From Cornus controversa (lineage: Eukaryota > Streptophyta > Magnoliopsida > Cornales > Cornaceae), in the NCBI GenBank assembly GCA_026545225.1, contig CM048845.1, positions 77,399,033-77,463,032 of the forward strand: a stretch of 64,000 nt of DNA. Direction: 5' to 3'. Shown here in pieces: positions 33,907 through 45,884 of the stretch; positions within the stretch are counted from its first letter, which is position 1, and every line of letters starts with the position of its first letter. The translations under genes and the position numbers were made by a program. The notes beneath the pieces are model-generated. The model was given only the letters and a program-made list of their open reading frames with translations, ran no database searches and was not told the DNA's origin.

Positions 33907-34846
33907 TGGGCCCCAAGGTTGAAAAAGGAGCCTTAAAGCACAAAGAAGCCACATATCTCTCATATCTCTCAACACACATCAGATTATCCAAGGAGAGACC
34001 TTCGGGAAAGGAAGAGGAGAAGCTGAACCAGACCAAGAAGCTTTATCTTCTTCATCAATGGAAGAGTGCAAGGCAACCATGAGCAACTAATTTCTATACT
34101 AGGGTGTTGTTGAAGTCCCTAGCCATGTAAACATGTTCATTTTTGTAGCACTTGGGATTTGTAATTAATTATTGATTATTTAGCCTAGTGACCATGTACA
34201 TTAATACATTTCTTTTATATATTCATTTGATGTTGAGTTTATTCTTGTCTTAGAGTAGATTCTTTCATGTGAATGCACAACATTTGCATATTCCACAAGA
34301 AGTGCAAATGATATTGGCTAGATAATGGTGTTTAAATGAATGTGTTGTGTTTGTTTGTATAAACCATGCCAAGATAAGGTAGTTTGGATGCATGTAGGTT
34401 CACTTAGAGAGTAGGGTAATTAGATAGTTAGTTAGGTTGAAGAGCTATGCTTATTGAAGATGGATTATGATAGGTAGACAAACACATTGATCTTTTGATA
34501 TGTCATTGAGGTCACAAGCCTAATGACATTGTAGGCATTTAATTAATGAATCCCATGCTTGCTACACTTATGAACATGTGAATGGCTAGTGGTGGAAACC
34601 AACCCTAGTTCTCTCTTCCATCCTTTACCCTTTAATTTTATTGTTATTTCATTCATGCAATAGTTTATAAACAAAAATTCAAAAACCTATTTTTAGGATT
34701 AAAGTGGAATTAATCTTTCTTTAAGACAATTGCGACTAGTCCTCGTGGGATCGATACCCTCTATATAGAACCGTATCTACAAAGATTCGTGCTCTTGCGA
34801 GTGGTTAAATTATATTTTGATAAAAAGGGCAAAATTAAGCTTACAA
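33490..34846 (+). repeat. Athila-like family C LTR (plus strand)
   Basis: Starts ATAAGTGTTCAATTCTATGC (the C' copy has TG before it; here the dinucleotide is TA) and runs through a palindrome array (33674-33731), a TA repeat (33869-33904) and the CTCGTGGGATCGATACC motif at about 34743, common near the ends of Athila LTRs. After about 34846 it joins directly to gag, so the primer binding site and leader are deleted. Its first ~730 bp are the reverse complement of 48013-48763. Confidence 0.75.
33674..33731. repeat. ATCTCGATCAATCGAGAT palindrome array (3 units)
   Basis: Three near-perfect 18-bp palindromes, ATCTCGATCAATCGAGAT or its ATTGAT form, in the C LTR. The C' LTR has six at the matching place (48463-48576), so the copy number varies. 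Confidence 0.85.
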
Positions 34847-34862
34847 TATAATTCAAGGAGAG

Positions 34863-36240
34863 TTGCTTATGGACTTTTACCTTCCGACTACATTTGAAGT
34901 ACCTTCATGCATTCAATTTCCGGATGTAGCGGCAAATCAATTCGAAATAAAGTCCACCACCATCAATCTTCTTAATAGCTTCCATGGTCTCCCTAATGAG
35001 GATCCATACCGGCACTTAGATTACTTCCTTTCTGTGTGTTCCACTATTCGTGTACCACACTTTACGGAGGATGATCTAAAGCTGCGTATGTTCCCATTCT
35101 CCTTAAAAGATAAAGCTAGAAGTTGGTTCAATTCCTTAGAACCTAACTCAATCCATTCTTGGGCGGAGATGCAAATAGAGTTCTTAAAAAAATACTTCCC
35201 AATGGGAAAGACGAGTGATATTCGGAGAGCAATCACCGGATTCACCCAAATTGATCAAGAACAAATTCATGAGACGTGGGAGAGATTAAAAGATCTTCTT
35301 AAATCTTATCCGTATCATGCTATTCCAAAATGGCAGCTAGTGCAAAGTTTTTACGATGGGGTGAGTGAGCAACATAGAAAAATGATAGACTCCGCGTGTG
35401 GAGGTGGATACCTTTTGAAAAGCCCCGAAGAGGCATGGAAACTTTTTCAAACCCTAAGCAACAATTCAGCTCAACGTTCATCCACTAGGAAGGGGAAGGC
35501 CACCCAACCTTGTAGAGGAGTGCATGAAATTTCATGGGTAGATGAGGTTGCCATGCAAGTAGAAGCCTTATCCCGAAAAATGGACCTAATCATGAAAAAT
35601 GGGCTGCCTACTCCAAGCCAACCTGTTCAAAATCAGGAAGGATGTTCGTTTTGCTATAGTACTTCACATTTCGTGCGAGATTGTCCTATTGCCGGGCAAT
35701 CTCCCGATTATGCTCAAGAGCAAGCGAATGCCTTGTACTCTAAACAAATGAATGATCCATATTCAAATACGTACAATCGTGGTTATAAGAATCATCCGGC
35801 TTTTTCATGGAACCTCAAGAATCAAGTCCCTCTTTTCAAGGGCAGAATTCTTTCAATTCCCAATCTCAACAGCCTCATTATAGACCGAATCCTCAACCTT
35901 ACCATCAAAGATCCAATTACCAACAACCACCACCTCCTCCGAGAAGCCAAGGCTTTGAAGAAAGAGTGATAAGCAATCTTGAGGCCAATACCTGCTTATT
36001 GCAAACTCATTCTCAATCAATCTCTAAGCTGGAAGCTAATGCTCAATCTATGGCTAGGTTAGAAGCTCAAATCGGGCAACTAGCCAATGCCTTAAATAGA
36101 AAGGAGGAAGGTAAGTTGCCGAGTCAACCGGTGGCGAATCCTAAGGGTGTTCATATGATTGAGGATCCATCATCTTCATCTTGTGATGCTCCTCCGGAGC
36201 AAGTTCAATTAGTCACCACCTTAAGGAGTGGTAAAGTCAT
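34863..36240 (+). pseudogene. Family C gag fragment (Athila-like), truncated
   Basis: Opens in mid-gag with MDFYLPTTFEVPSCIQFPD, followed by the gag core LRMFPFSLKDKARSWFNSLE and WAEMQIEFLKKYFPMGKT. A CCHC zinc knuckle CSFCYSTSHFVRDC lies near 35645-35690, then a Gln/Pro-rich linker, then TTLRSGKVID. A frameshift near 35805 moves the C-terminal part into another frame. The N-terminus is deleted together with the leader, and the 3' end is cut at 36240 by the A2 LTR. No pol remains. Confidence 0.82.
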
Positions 36241-37730
36241 TGATTCGTGTGTGAGTGTGACTCAAAAAGTATACCAATTAAAAATTTCCACACTTCGCAA
36301 TAAAACGAATTCCTTACAGAATAGGGCTATCGAAAGGGGTATCGTACCTCAGGGATTAAATTTATAAGAAAAGAATTCTGATTTTTAAACTAATTAAAAA
36401 GATAAAATAAAATAAATCAAAGTAAACAAGATAGTGAAGATAATAAGAGAGAAACCTAGGGTGTTTGACTTCACCACTAACTCCACAATCAATGGTCAAT
36501 TGAATCAACTATAGGGGAATTACATCATGCATAAGTGGTGTCGGTGGCTACAAGCTCACCTTCATCCGTCAAGAAGATAACATATGATTAAGGCTAAGCC
36601 ATGGACTATCTTCGATTGGCATGGGCCATCTGCCTAACTACTCTAATCTAGGGTGCAGTATGGTTCATCTTCTCTAGGCATAATCCATCAAAGCTCATAA
36701 CAATATATTCAGTGATTACCATTGTGTAATAATCTCTCTCATGATCACAGAAAACAAGAGGGATTGAGTTCAATAACAACAACTAAATATCTAAGACAAG
36801 ATAAGAAATCATTGAGATTGAATTTACAAGACTTTTATTGCTCAATTCTATAATAAGAATCCTCACAATTACACAATCTATGCATGTATATAAAGGTCCC
36901 CAATAATTAAAACAATCAAACCATTGATGCTTTGTTAGGGCTACATCAAAACCCTAGTGGATGAACTAGTCGCTCATGGTAGAAGAAGAAGCTTCAACTG
37001 TTGAGGAAGAAGACATCATCTTTCTGAATTATGCATCTGACTTCGTTCTCCAATGGCTCTGCAATATGTTTCTGTTCTCTTCTCAGCCCTCTCAGACTCT
37101 CCAATCTTTGTGTAATCTCTGTGTAAGCTCTGTGTAAGCTCTCTCCACTCAGCCTCCAAGTCTTCACTTTATTCTTCAAGAGAATACACCAAAGTCCTAA
37201 TCCAATTAGGAATAAATTAGGGTTTCCCGCAGCACTAATCAGGTGGGTTTTTCCTGCTGACTTCGACCCAACTTTTGACCCACTAGAAGTCCGATTTACG
37301 GAATTTTTGTGAAATACAAGAGTGTGCAGAATCAAATTTCGTTCAACCGCACAAGAGAATTATGTCGATTTGAGACTCGAAAATAAGACTTCTGATCCGT
37401 TTTCCAAAACGGGATTAAGACTGCATTATGCACAGATTTGGGCTTTAGGCCCGAAACCTTCTTAAGCTACTGTAATTCTCTTGGACCTCTTTCTTGGGCT
37501 AATTTGAGTTGAAATAAATGGTTGAGTGAATCTCCTTGATGTAGGCTTCATCTCACCATCTTGGATGTCTTCTTTAAAAGCCCAAAAACTTGGTTTTAAC
37601 TGAAATAATCATTAAGGTCCTGAAAATACAGAAAACACTAAAACGAAGTAAAATCACAAAATAATCTATCACTAAGAGAATAAAATACATAAGTTAAGAG
37701 GCTAGAATGCGTAACATTCAACGCCGATCA
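36241..37730 (-). repeat. A2 3' LTR
   Basis: 1490 bp. Closely similar to 45885-47390, but it lacks about 43 bp near 36357 and has extra short GTGTAAGCTCT-type repeats near 37110-37140. Confidence 0.9.
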
Positions 37731-37743
37731 CACCCCCAAACTT
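37731..37743 (-). other. A2 polypurine tract
   Basis: Minus strand TAAGTTTGGGGGTG directly before the LTR start TGATCGGCG. Confidence 0.75.
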
Positions 37744-39360
37744 ACATATTGCTAGTCCCTTAGCAATAGAATAAAACAAAACTAAAACAAAAGAAATTAC
37801 TAAATACTAACTAAGCTACCCAACTCCACTTTCGTGGGAGAAACGATTGCATTTAGCATATGCAACAAGCCTTTAAACCCCTAGGTTCCCCCTAGTGGAC
37901 GAGTATAGTCTCGTGAGGGTTTCCAGAAATGTTACCCACAAACATTCAAAATTCTGTTTCAACATTAATTCAAGAAGAAGATTACAATACATAGTTACAA
38001 ACTTGCATTCAAGAATAATTCCAAACTTTCAAATTCTATAATTCAATTCAATGGTCCCCATGCATAATTCACATCAACATATCTCAAAATAATCAACTCC
38101 AGCTCCCTCGTGTAAAGTGAACTAGCAATCATATCATGTGGCATAACCAAGCTCTGAATCTATTAAGGCACATACACCTTCAACTCACTAGCTCCCCTTA
38201 TTGAAATCATACTTCCCAACATGAATACATGACTTTTCCATTTTTTTTTTTATTCTTCTTTTTTTTTTCATTGCTTTATTGGTTGTGCAATGTCTTGATC
38301 TATTAAGCTTTCTGAAAGATCCATGTAGCAAGCTTTCAGTCAGTGACTCCCAAACCAGATGGCTTTAGGGCACTAGGCTTTAAGATACCCCGAAGACCTA
38401 ATTACTCGAATCAGTCAGGCTACAAATCAAGACAACCAATGCTCATCTTTTCTCACCCTTTCACTTTTGACGCGAACACTCCGTGCTTCCTGAGGCATAG
38501 AGGCCCGGTTACTCATGAAAAAGATCAAATTGATTTGCTTATTCATCACTCTTTTTTTTTTTTTTCTTTTTCATTGAAGTCAAGTAAAACACGTCATTGG
38601 TACTCATTCTCAAGAGATACTAATTAATATCAAGCATATGTAACTCAATAACTCAAAACCAAAGTTTATACCCCATAAAATTCTGCTAGTGTGTCTGTGC
38701 ATGTAAGGAAACTAAAATTAATCACTCCAAACATGTTATTGCAAACCATGATTAAAACCACATAATTCAAACCATAGTTTCCAAAAATTTAAAACATACT
38801 CAAAAATTACAAGTTATGCACCGACATAAGGTATTAATCCTTTGAATAATGTCAAAACATTCTATCTAAAAACAAAACAAAATAAAAATAAAAAACAAAC
38901 TAAGAAAATAAAATAAAATAAAATCCTAATACAAAAAGATTTTCACACCAATTTCCCCCCATATACAATAAAGCACAAAAATAGGCATCGCCTCACCCCC
39001 AAACTTAAACTGTTCATTGTCCTCAATGTACTACCAATCAAAGCATAGAGAAGAGTAAGATCGATGTTACCGGGATCATGGAGTAGTGGAAAGAAAATAG
39101 AGTACATCACTAGTACGAAGGCAATGCAAGCACACCCCCAAACTCGAATGTTTCAACCTGGCAAAACAAACCACTATACCCCAAAGATCAAGGTAAAATA
39201 ATATGGGTGAAAATAAATATGAAAGAGAAAAATCCTAAAAAAGAATAAAATATTTTTTCATTTTTCATTTTTTTTTTAATAAAAATCTAACTAAAAAAAG
39301 AATAAGTAGAAGAATAAAAGCTAAAAATAAACTAAAATACAAAAGATGATTACCTTCCTG
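37744..39360 (-). other. A2 3' non-coding region
   Basis: No gene seen. T-rich tracts at 38240-38270 and 38551-38575. It is homologous to A1 12439-12742 plus 17288-18540 and shows the uninterrupted target of element B near 38045. Confidence 0.75.
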
Positions 39361-40584
39361 TCAAGGATGTGGTGGTGACTGAGCATTCGGATCCAAGTTT
39401 GCTTGGCGCATCAGTGCACGCATCATCCTTCTCATCTCTAGTTGCTCTTGGCGAGTGTCACGAAAGTGATCCGCCATCTCTGTTCTCATTGCACCAAACT
39501 GTGTGGAGACCTCTGTCTGTAGGGTGCCAAACTGGGCTGTCAACCCAGCAATCTGCCCTTCTAAATATTGATAATCATGGCCACCAGCCTGTGCATGCAC
39601 TTCCTCTTCCTCTGCCTCCATCTCCTCTGAATCTTCCACCGGTGGTGGTATATCTACATGCTCTCCTCCCTGGGCCAACCGAGATACCTCACCAGGCGCC
39701 GCTATGACTCTCTGGTGCATATGAGATCGACTCAGGTTCCAGTCATGCGTGCCATAATGAAGATCACGTGGAAAGGCAAGCTCGTCCTCATGGACTGCAT
39801 ACCCCTATGACACAAGCAACTGGTGAATAATAGTAGGGAATGGAAACTCCCAGTCACTTGCACTGTCTGGTGCCTTAGCCACAACTTTGGAATAGAATTT
39901 CTCCATCTGGCCCCAGACAATCTGTGGGAATGACAGCCAATGCCCAAAATGTATGGCATATAAGGCTCTGAGGAACTCCTGACGTCTTTCAGTTTTATGT
40001 CCAATTGGACATACATTCTTGAGTAGAACAGCGTCAAGGAACCATAAATGATTTGGCATTGAGGACTTTGAAGCTGCATTCCTTTTCGGCCCGGAAAATT
40101 GGTTGGCACACAATCGTGCAACCACATTGCCTACCGACAACTCATCAGGTAAAGGAGTATAGATATGAGATAAATCAGCTGGGCATTCATGAGGACAACC
40201 CATGGCAATGGCAATGGATGACATGTCCACCCGAACTATTGTTCCATCTACGGAAGAAGTAAGCACATCCCGCTCATCAGGTGTCGGCATTAAGTTCTGA
40301 TAAAATACCTTGACAAGCCTCGGGTAAATGGTAGATGAGAGTGGAACAAAAATGGATGCCGACCGACGACGACGGATGTCGGAAATCCCCCATCGTGTCT
40401 CGGGAAACATACCATAAAGTTCGGCTATGTCAAACGTTGTTTCAAAATTCAACGCCCTTGGATGCCATCTCTCTTGAATACCTTCTCGTCGAGATCGTGA
40501 AGAACTTGTGGTCGGATCATGCCTCGCTCGGCGAGGATTACGTGAACTTGAAGCACCTTGGTGACTTGCTCTCTTTGGTGCCAT
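39361..40584 (-). pseudogene. Athila env-like / plant transposon protein ORF
   Basis: A 407-codon frame from 40584 to 39361 with a single in-frame TAG at 39805-39807. The N-terminus is basic and Ser-rich (MAPKRASHQGASSSRNPRRA). The middle has FVPLSSTIYPRLVKVFYQNL and SSVDGTIVRVDMSSIAIAMG, resembling the 'putative plant transposon protein' domain found 3' of pol in Athila elements. The C-terminal part is acidic (EEMEAEEEEVHAQAG), then a helical Gln/Met-rich segment. It holds the env position after pol, but I see no signal peptide or convincing membrane helix, so an envelope function is not shown. A1 and A3 lack it. Confidence 0.72.
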
Positions 40585-41034
40585 AGAAGTAGAAAAAGTG
40601 TGGTTGAGGAATTAAATCGAACACTTGGTGTGCACAATTCTTTTGTAACCTTCAACCTCCTCTTTTTGGCAATTTTTCCACCCAAATCGAACAAATGAAT
40701 GCACCAAATTGATCCCCCAAACTTGGTCTTCAAAAGCCTTCAAAAAGATTTGAACAATTTCTTCAAAGAAAAACTTCACTTACTTTGATGTTGAACTTGA
40801 AAAAGTGAGAGCTTCCTTTGAGAACTAGTGATTTTTGATCCAATTTGATGTTGAAGTTGATGATGATCAATGTTGAATTCTTGTATAATAATCACTAATT
40901 GAAGAAATTAGTTTTTCGGATGATGTAGGACTTGAATTGGAGTTCAAAGAGGCTTAGGATGCAAGTAGTATCAACATAGGAGGAGTGAGTGTCCATATAT
41001 AAGGAGAATTCTCGGCTAGCCCAAGTTTTGGGCT

Positions 41035-41230
41035 TGGGCGATCGATCCCCCCAAGGATGGGCAATCGATCGCCCACCTGATGGTGGGTTCCTCTTTAAAA
41101 AATCCTTGGGCGATCGATCCCCCTTCTGTGGGGCGATCGATCCCCCCTCTGGTACCCTGCTGGACCTCCATCGCCCAAGGTCGACCGAGACTTGATATTT
41201 TTGAGTCTCCATCGTCCAAGGTCGACCGAG
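41035..41230. repeat. GGCGATCGATCCCCC repeat cluster (A2)
   Basis: Four or more CGATCGATC cores, mostly followed by CCCCC, with CGCCCAAGGTCGACCGAG units, matching the clusters in A1 and A3. The open frames at 40895-41284 and 40989-41331 are incidental. Confidence 0.75.
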
Positions 41231-41473
41231 AGCACTATTTTTCACCCGTCTTGAGTCCGAATACCTCGGTACACCTCTTGGCATCCTCCGGAAGCAACTT
41301 ATACATCAAAAACTCGAAGAAAAAACATTAAAACGCAACTAGAATTGAAGAAAAACTTAAGAAAACTAAAACTAAAAATTAAAATTAAAGAAAACCAAAG
41401 GAAATAAAGTATAGAAATACATATAGAACCTACAATTTAACGTCCGTAGGAGACGATTGACTCTCCAAAGGGA

Positions 41474-42148
41474 TTAAGTCGGATAGACGGGATCGGTCAA
41501 ATCGACTGACTCCACGTCTCTTCTTGGCACACATCCTTCCACACAATGTTTCAACCTTTGGCCATTAACTTTCATCAAAGTGATTTCAAACAATTGCTCA
41601 TCCGGGAATGAGTCTCGAATAGGTAATGCATCGATCACCGGCTCAAACTCGATTCGAGATAAATGATCCACAACCACATTCTCCGTCCCCTTTTTGTCTT
41701 TTATCTCTAAATCAAATTCTTGCAGCAATAAAATCCATCGAATAAGACGCGGTTTGGTTTCTTTCTTCGCCAATAAGTGTCTTAATACTGCATGATCAGA
41801 GTAAACAACCACCTTGGACCCCAATAAATAAGAACGAAACTTGTCCAAGGCAAACACTACAGCTAGAAGCTCTTTCTCTGTGGTTGTATAATTGAGTTGG
41901 GCATCAGAGAGAGTCTTACTAGCGTAGTAGATGACATGTGGTCGTTTCTCTTCTCTCTGTCCCAACACAGCTCCCACTGCATAATCAGAGGCATCACACA
42001 TGATTTCAAAAGGTATAGCCCATTTTAGAGACTGCATAATTGGTGCAGAGGATAACAGAGACCGAAGCTTTTCAAAAGCTTTCACACAATCTTCATCAAA
42101 GATAAAGGGAACATCTTTAGATAACAAATGGCACAATGGTCGAGCCAC
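41474..42148 (-). pseudogene. A2 RNase H with C-terminal integrase scrap
   Basis: Continues the polyprotein frame. RNase H motifs: [20 protein letters not shown] (first catalytic Asp), [18 protein letters not shown] (catalytic Glu) and [15 protein letters not shown] (third Asp). After HLSRIEF and [10 protein letters not shown] the frame passes straight into [13 protein letters not shown], which belongs at the extreme C-terminus of Athila integrase. The HHCC zinc region and the DDE core are missing. The join keeps the frame. Confidence 0.82.
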
Positions 42149-42208
42149 TTTACTGAAATCTTTGATGAATCTTCTATAGAATCCGGCATGGCCTAAGAAA
42201 GATCGAAC

Positions 42209-42988
42209 TTACCTTACCGAAGTTGGATGAGGCAGAGTTGCAATTAGGTCGATCTTTGCTTTATCAACTTCAATGCCCCACCCTGAAACAATATGGCCCA
42301 ATACAATACCTTCTTTCACCATAAAATGGCTCTTCTCCCAACTAAGTACCAAATTCCGTTCTCGGCACCTTTGAAGCACAAGTGATAAATTGCTCAAACA
42401 GTGTTCAAAGGATGATCCAAAAATAGAGAAGTCATCCATGAACACCTCCAAGAATTTTTCCACCATGTCAGAAAAGATGGCCATCATACACCTTTGGAAT
42501 GTAGCCGGAGCATTACATAATCCAAAAGGCATACGACGATAAGCAAAAGTACCAAAGGGACAAGTGAAAGTGGTCTTCTCTTGATCTTCTAGATCCATAA
42601 CTACTTGGTTATAACCAGAGTAGCCATCCAGAAAGCAATAATAGCTCTGACCAGCTAACCTTTCAAGTATTTGGTCAATGAATGGAAGAGGGAAGTGATC
42701 CTTCCTTGTCATAGAATTGAGCTTTCTGTAATCAATGCAAACACGCCAACCTGTGGTAGTACGTTGTGGAACAAGCTCTCCCATAGAGTTAGGGATAATG
42801 GTAAGACCAGATTTCTTTGGAACCACTTGTGTCGGACTCACCCATGTGCTGTCAAAAATTGGATAAATGATTCCTGCATCAAGTAATTTGACAACCTCTT
42901 TCTTTACCACCTCCTTCATGTTGGGGTTCAGTCGCCTCTGTGCCTCTCTAGTTGGCTTACATCCTTCTTCTAAATGGATTTTGTGCAT
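42209..42988 (-). pseudogene. A2 reverse transcriptase
   Basis: Ty3/gypsy RT domain with VCIDYRKLNSMTRKDHFPLP, CFLDGYSGYNQV, TFTCPFGTFAYRRMPFGLCN and the catalytic FMDDFSIFG (the YxDD box with F at the first place, usual in Athila). It ends at TAA 42209-42211 and is preceded by TAA 43028-43030. It would copy element RNA inside cytoplasmic particles. The domain core is complete, but as part of a stop-riddled polyprotein it is not functional. Confidence 0.88.
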
Positions 42989-43027
42989 GCAAACTGAGGG
43001 ATCAATGCCCTTAAGATCAGCAACACT

Positions 43028-43972
43028 TTATCCAATTGCTTCACGATGTTGGTATAAAACCTCTACTAAGCTCTTCTCTTGAATTTCTGTCAGATCAGAG
43101 GCAATTATAACAGGAAGAGTTTTCTGTGCCCCCAAGAATACATACTTCAATTTGTCAGGCAAGGGCTTCAATTCTAATTCTGGAGGGGACTCCAATGAAG
43201 GCACTAGGGGAGTGCTAGATAGAGAAGGTAGTGGCTCAATTGGAATTTTCCATGGTGAAGTATTCTGAATAGCATCCACTTCCAGCATAGCATGCACTTC
43301 TTCACAGAACCCTTCATCATTAATGTTCTCAAAGTCATAAAGAGACTTACATACCTCTAGGGAGTTTTGAGATATAGAGGATGAAACAAATTCCTCCACA
43401 CATTCATCAATATCATCCATGCAGAACACATCATTCTGATCTGGGGGGTGTTGGATAGCATTGAACACATTAAGCTTGACATTCATATTGCCAAATGAAA
43501 TATCCATGATCCCCGACCTACAATTTATGCAAGCATCAGCAGTAGCTAAGAAAGGTCGACCAAGGATCACAGGAATGTGCCTCTTCGGATTGTGAACTGG
43601 CTCAGTGTCAAGTACAATGAAATCAACAGGAAAGTAGAACTTGTCCACTTTAATGAGCACATCTTCTATGATTCCTCGGGGTTACTTTGTTGATCTGTCT
43701 GCAAATTGTAATACCACCGAGGTAGGCTTCAATTCTCCCAAGCCTAATTGTAAGTAAACTGAATAGGGTAGCAAATTCACACTTGCACCCAAATCAAGAA
43801 GAGCTTTATCCACATGGTGCTCCCCAATAATACATGAGATAGTTGGAGCACCAGGATCTTTGTACTTGGGAGGAGTACACTGCTGAATTATTGAACTTAC
43901 TTGTTGTGGCAACATTACTTTCTTTGGCACATGGCTTTTAGAACGCCTTTTCTGAGTGCACAAGTCCTTCAA
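43028..43972 (-). pseudogene. A2 aspartic protease region
   Basis: The retropepsin-like motif LLDLGASVNLLPYSVYL (catalytic Asp in DLGAS, the Athila variant of DTG) lies near 43785-43800, followed after TAA 43682-43684 by FYFPVDFIVLDTE and ILGRPFLATAD, the flap and C-terminal part. Then comes an acidic linker (MDDIDECVEEF) leading into RT. Its role would be maturation of gag-pol. Confidence 0.82.
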
Positions 43973-43993
43973 AAATTTTGCATAAGGAGGAAT

Positions 43994-45739
43994 TTACTTG
44001 ATGGCATCAAGGAGTGGCAAATTAATCTTCACTTGGCGAAACACCTCCATCATGTCATGCAGCTTGTCCCCTTGCTTCCCCAATTTAGATGCTTCAAGAA
44101 AACGTTGTGGGAAAGGAGCATTGGGCTCATAAAGAATTTCAGCACTTGGACTTGTGGTCACTTTTTCTTCTTCTTTCTTCTCACCCACCTTATTGTCAAT
44201 TATTTTCCCACTTCCCAAAGTGGTAATGGCTTGAACTTGCTCATGGTGTGGGTTGCTTGTGGAAGCTTGCATCCCTCTTGGATTAGCAATTGGTTGACTA
44301 GGGAGCTTCCCTTCTTCTCTTCTGCATAGTGAAGTAGCAAGCTGTCCAAACTGAGATTCCAGTTTGGCAATGGATTGAGAATGCGAGTGCACTAGCTGAA
44401 CTGTAGATTGTACTGTTGCTGCAGTAGCTTGCACTGTCTCTATGAGAGAATCAAGCTTGTCAAATTTAGACAAGGTAAGTGTCAGCTTGTCTTCAATAGC
44501 AGAAATTCTTTGGGCCATAGGACTTTGTGTTTGATATTGCTGTTGAGGCACAAAAGTCTTAGGTTGATATGATGGTTGCATTGCTGCCCCTTGGTTACTG
44601 TAAGAAAAACCAGGATGATTCCTCCATGTGGGATTGTAAGTATTACCTCATGGAGGATTCATTGGTCCAGTGAAAGTAGCTTGAACTTGCTCATGTTGAA
44701 TATCAGAAAATTGCCCCACCGAAGGACAATTGCTCATGTTATGCATAGGACTAGAGCAAAATTCACAAGGGCCTAGCAATGAAGAATTTGAAGCAGAAGG
44801 AGTTTGATTGGCAGCCATGATTGCTGCCACCTTCTGTGCAATTAAATCAATATCAGTTGGTATAGCTTCTGAAGCACCAACCTCAAAAATCCCATCCGTC
44901 TTCCTTATAGTGGCAGGTCTGCTAGAACGAGTAGAGGACACATGTTGTAGAGAGTTGTCACTAAGATTTTCAAATAAGGTCCATGCCTCTTCTTCACTCT
45001 TCAACATGAAAGTACCTCCACATGACGCATCAACCATCTGTCTGTTGGCTTCTGTGAGCCCTTCATGAAAACTCTGCACTAGTTGCCACTTAGGAACTTG
45101 ATGATGGGGACACTTCCTAAGAAGGTCCTTGAATCTTTCCCATGTCTCATAAAATTGTTCCCCCTCATGTTGGGAGAAACCAATGATAGCACGTCTGAAT
45201 TGATTGGTCTTCCCTATCGGAAAATACTTCTTGAGAAACTCATGTTACATCTGAGTCCAAGTCGTGATAGAACCAGCCGGTAGGGAGTTAAACCAATACT
45301 TTGCTTTGTCTTTCAGAGAGAATGGAAAAAGTCTCATTCTGAAAGCATCTTTAGAGAAGTTGTGAATTTTTGTAGTTGAGCACACTTCAATGAAGTCATC
45401 CAGATGCTTGTAAGGGTCTTCTTGAGTCAGCCCAAAATAAGATGGTAGCATCTGAATAATGCTGGACTTGATCTCATAATTCTGTGCTGTGACATTGGGC
45501 AGTTGAAAACCTGCTGGCGAGGTATATGTCTCAGGAACATAGTAGTCCCTCAGCAGTCTAGCTCTTTCTCCATCAGCATTAGGAACAAGGTTGTTATTCC
45601 TCTCTTCTGCCATGTCTTCAATTAATTCTTCCTCTTGCACAATTGTATCAACAGGGATGTTCCTCTGTTGTCTAAGAGTACGTTCAGGCTCAGGATCAAG
45701 AGGTATCAAAGGATCAGCTACAGAACGACGACCTTGCAT
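43994..45739 (-). pseudogene. A2 gag
   Basis: Starts at Met 45739 (MQGRRSVADPLIPLDPEPE). It has the gag core MRLFPFSLKDKAKYWFNSLP and RQMVDASCGGTFML, a CCHC knuckle CEFCSSPMHNMSNC at about 44715-44756, a Gln/Ser linker with coiled-coil potential, and TTLGSGKIIDNKVGEKK. Stops TAA 45245-45247, TGA 44648-44650 and TAA 43994-43996 interrupt one continuous frame that goes on into protease and RT. Comparison with A3 shows the first TAA stands for a Gln codon. Confidence 0.85.
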
Positions 45740-45861
45740 ACATTTACCAAAAGCACCTGAAAAGAAAACAAAAATAAAATTAAAAATAAAATATAAAAAT
45801 TTCCTAAACTAAAAATCCAATTAAAACTAATTCTGTAAAATCCAATCAATCAAATAGATAA

Positions 45862-45879
45862 TCCCCGGCAACGGCGCCA
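45862..45879 (-). other. A2 primer binding site, tRNA-Asp
   Basis: Minus strand TGGCGCCGTTGCCGGGGA, a perfect complement to the 3' end of plant tRNA-Asp(GTC), five bases from the LTR. This primer choice is typical of Athila. Confidence 0.92.
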
Positions 45880-45884
45880 AAAAT

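Noticed and set aside
36241-36367. Extension of C gag into the LTR as a functional fusion protein
   Set aside because: The frame merely runs a few dozen codons into LTR sequence by chance before a stop.
40895-41331. Open frames over the CGATCGATC clusters
   Set aside because: Similar short frames appear on both strands in A1, A2 and A3 with no conserved start or length; the repeats, not coding, explain them.
45862-45879. A tRNA-Asp gene fragment
   Set aside because: Only the 18-nt acceptor-end complement is present, directly beside an LTR, so it is a primer binding site.
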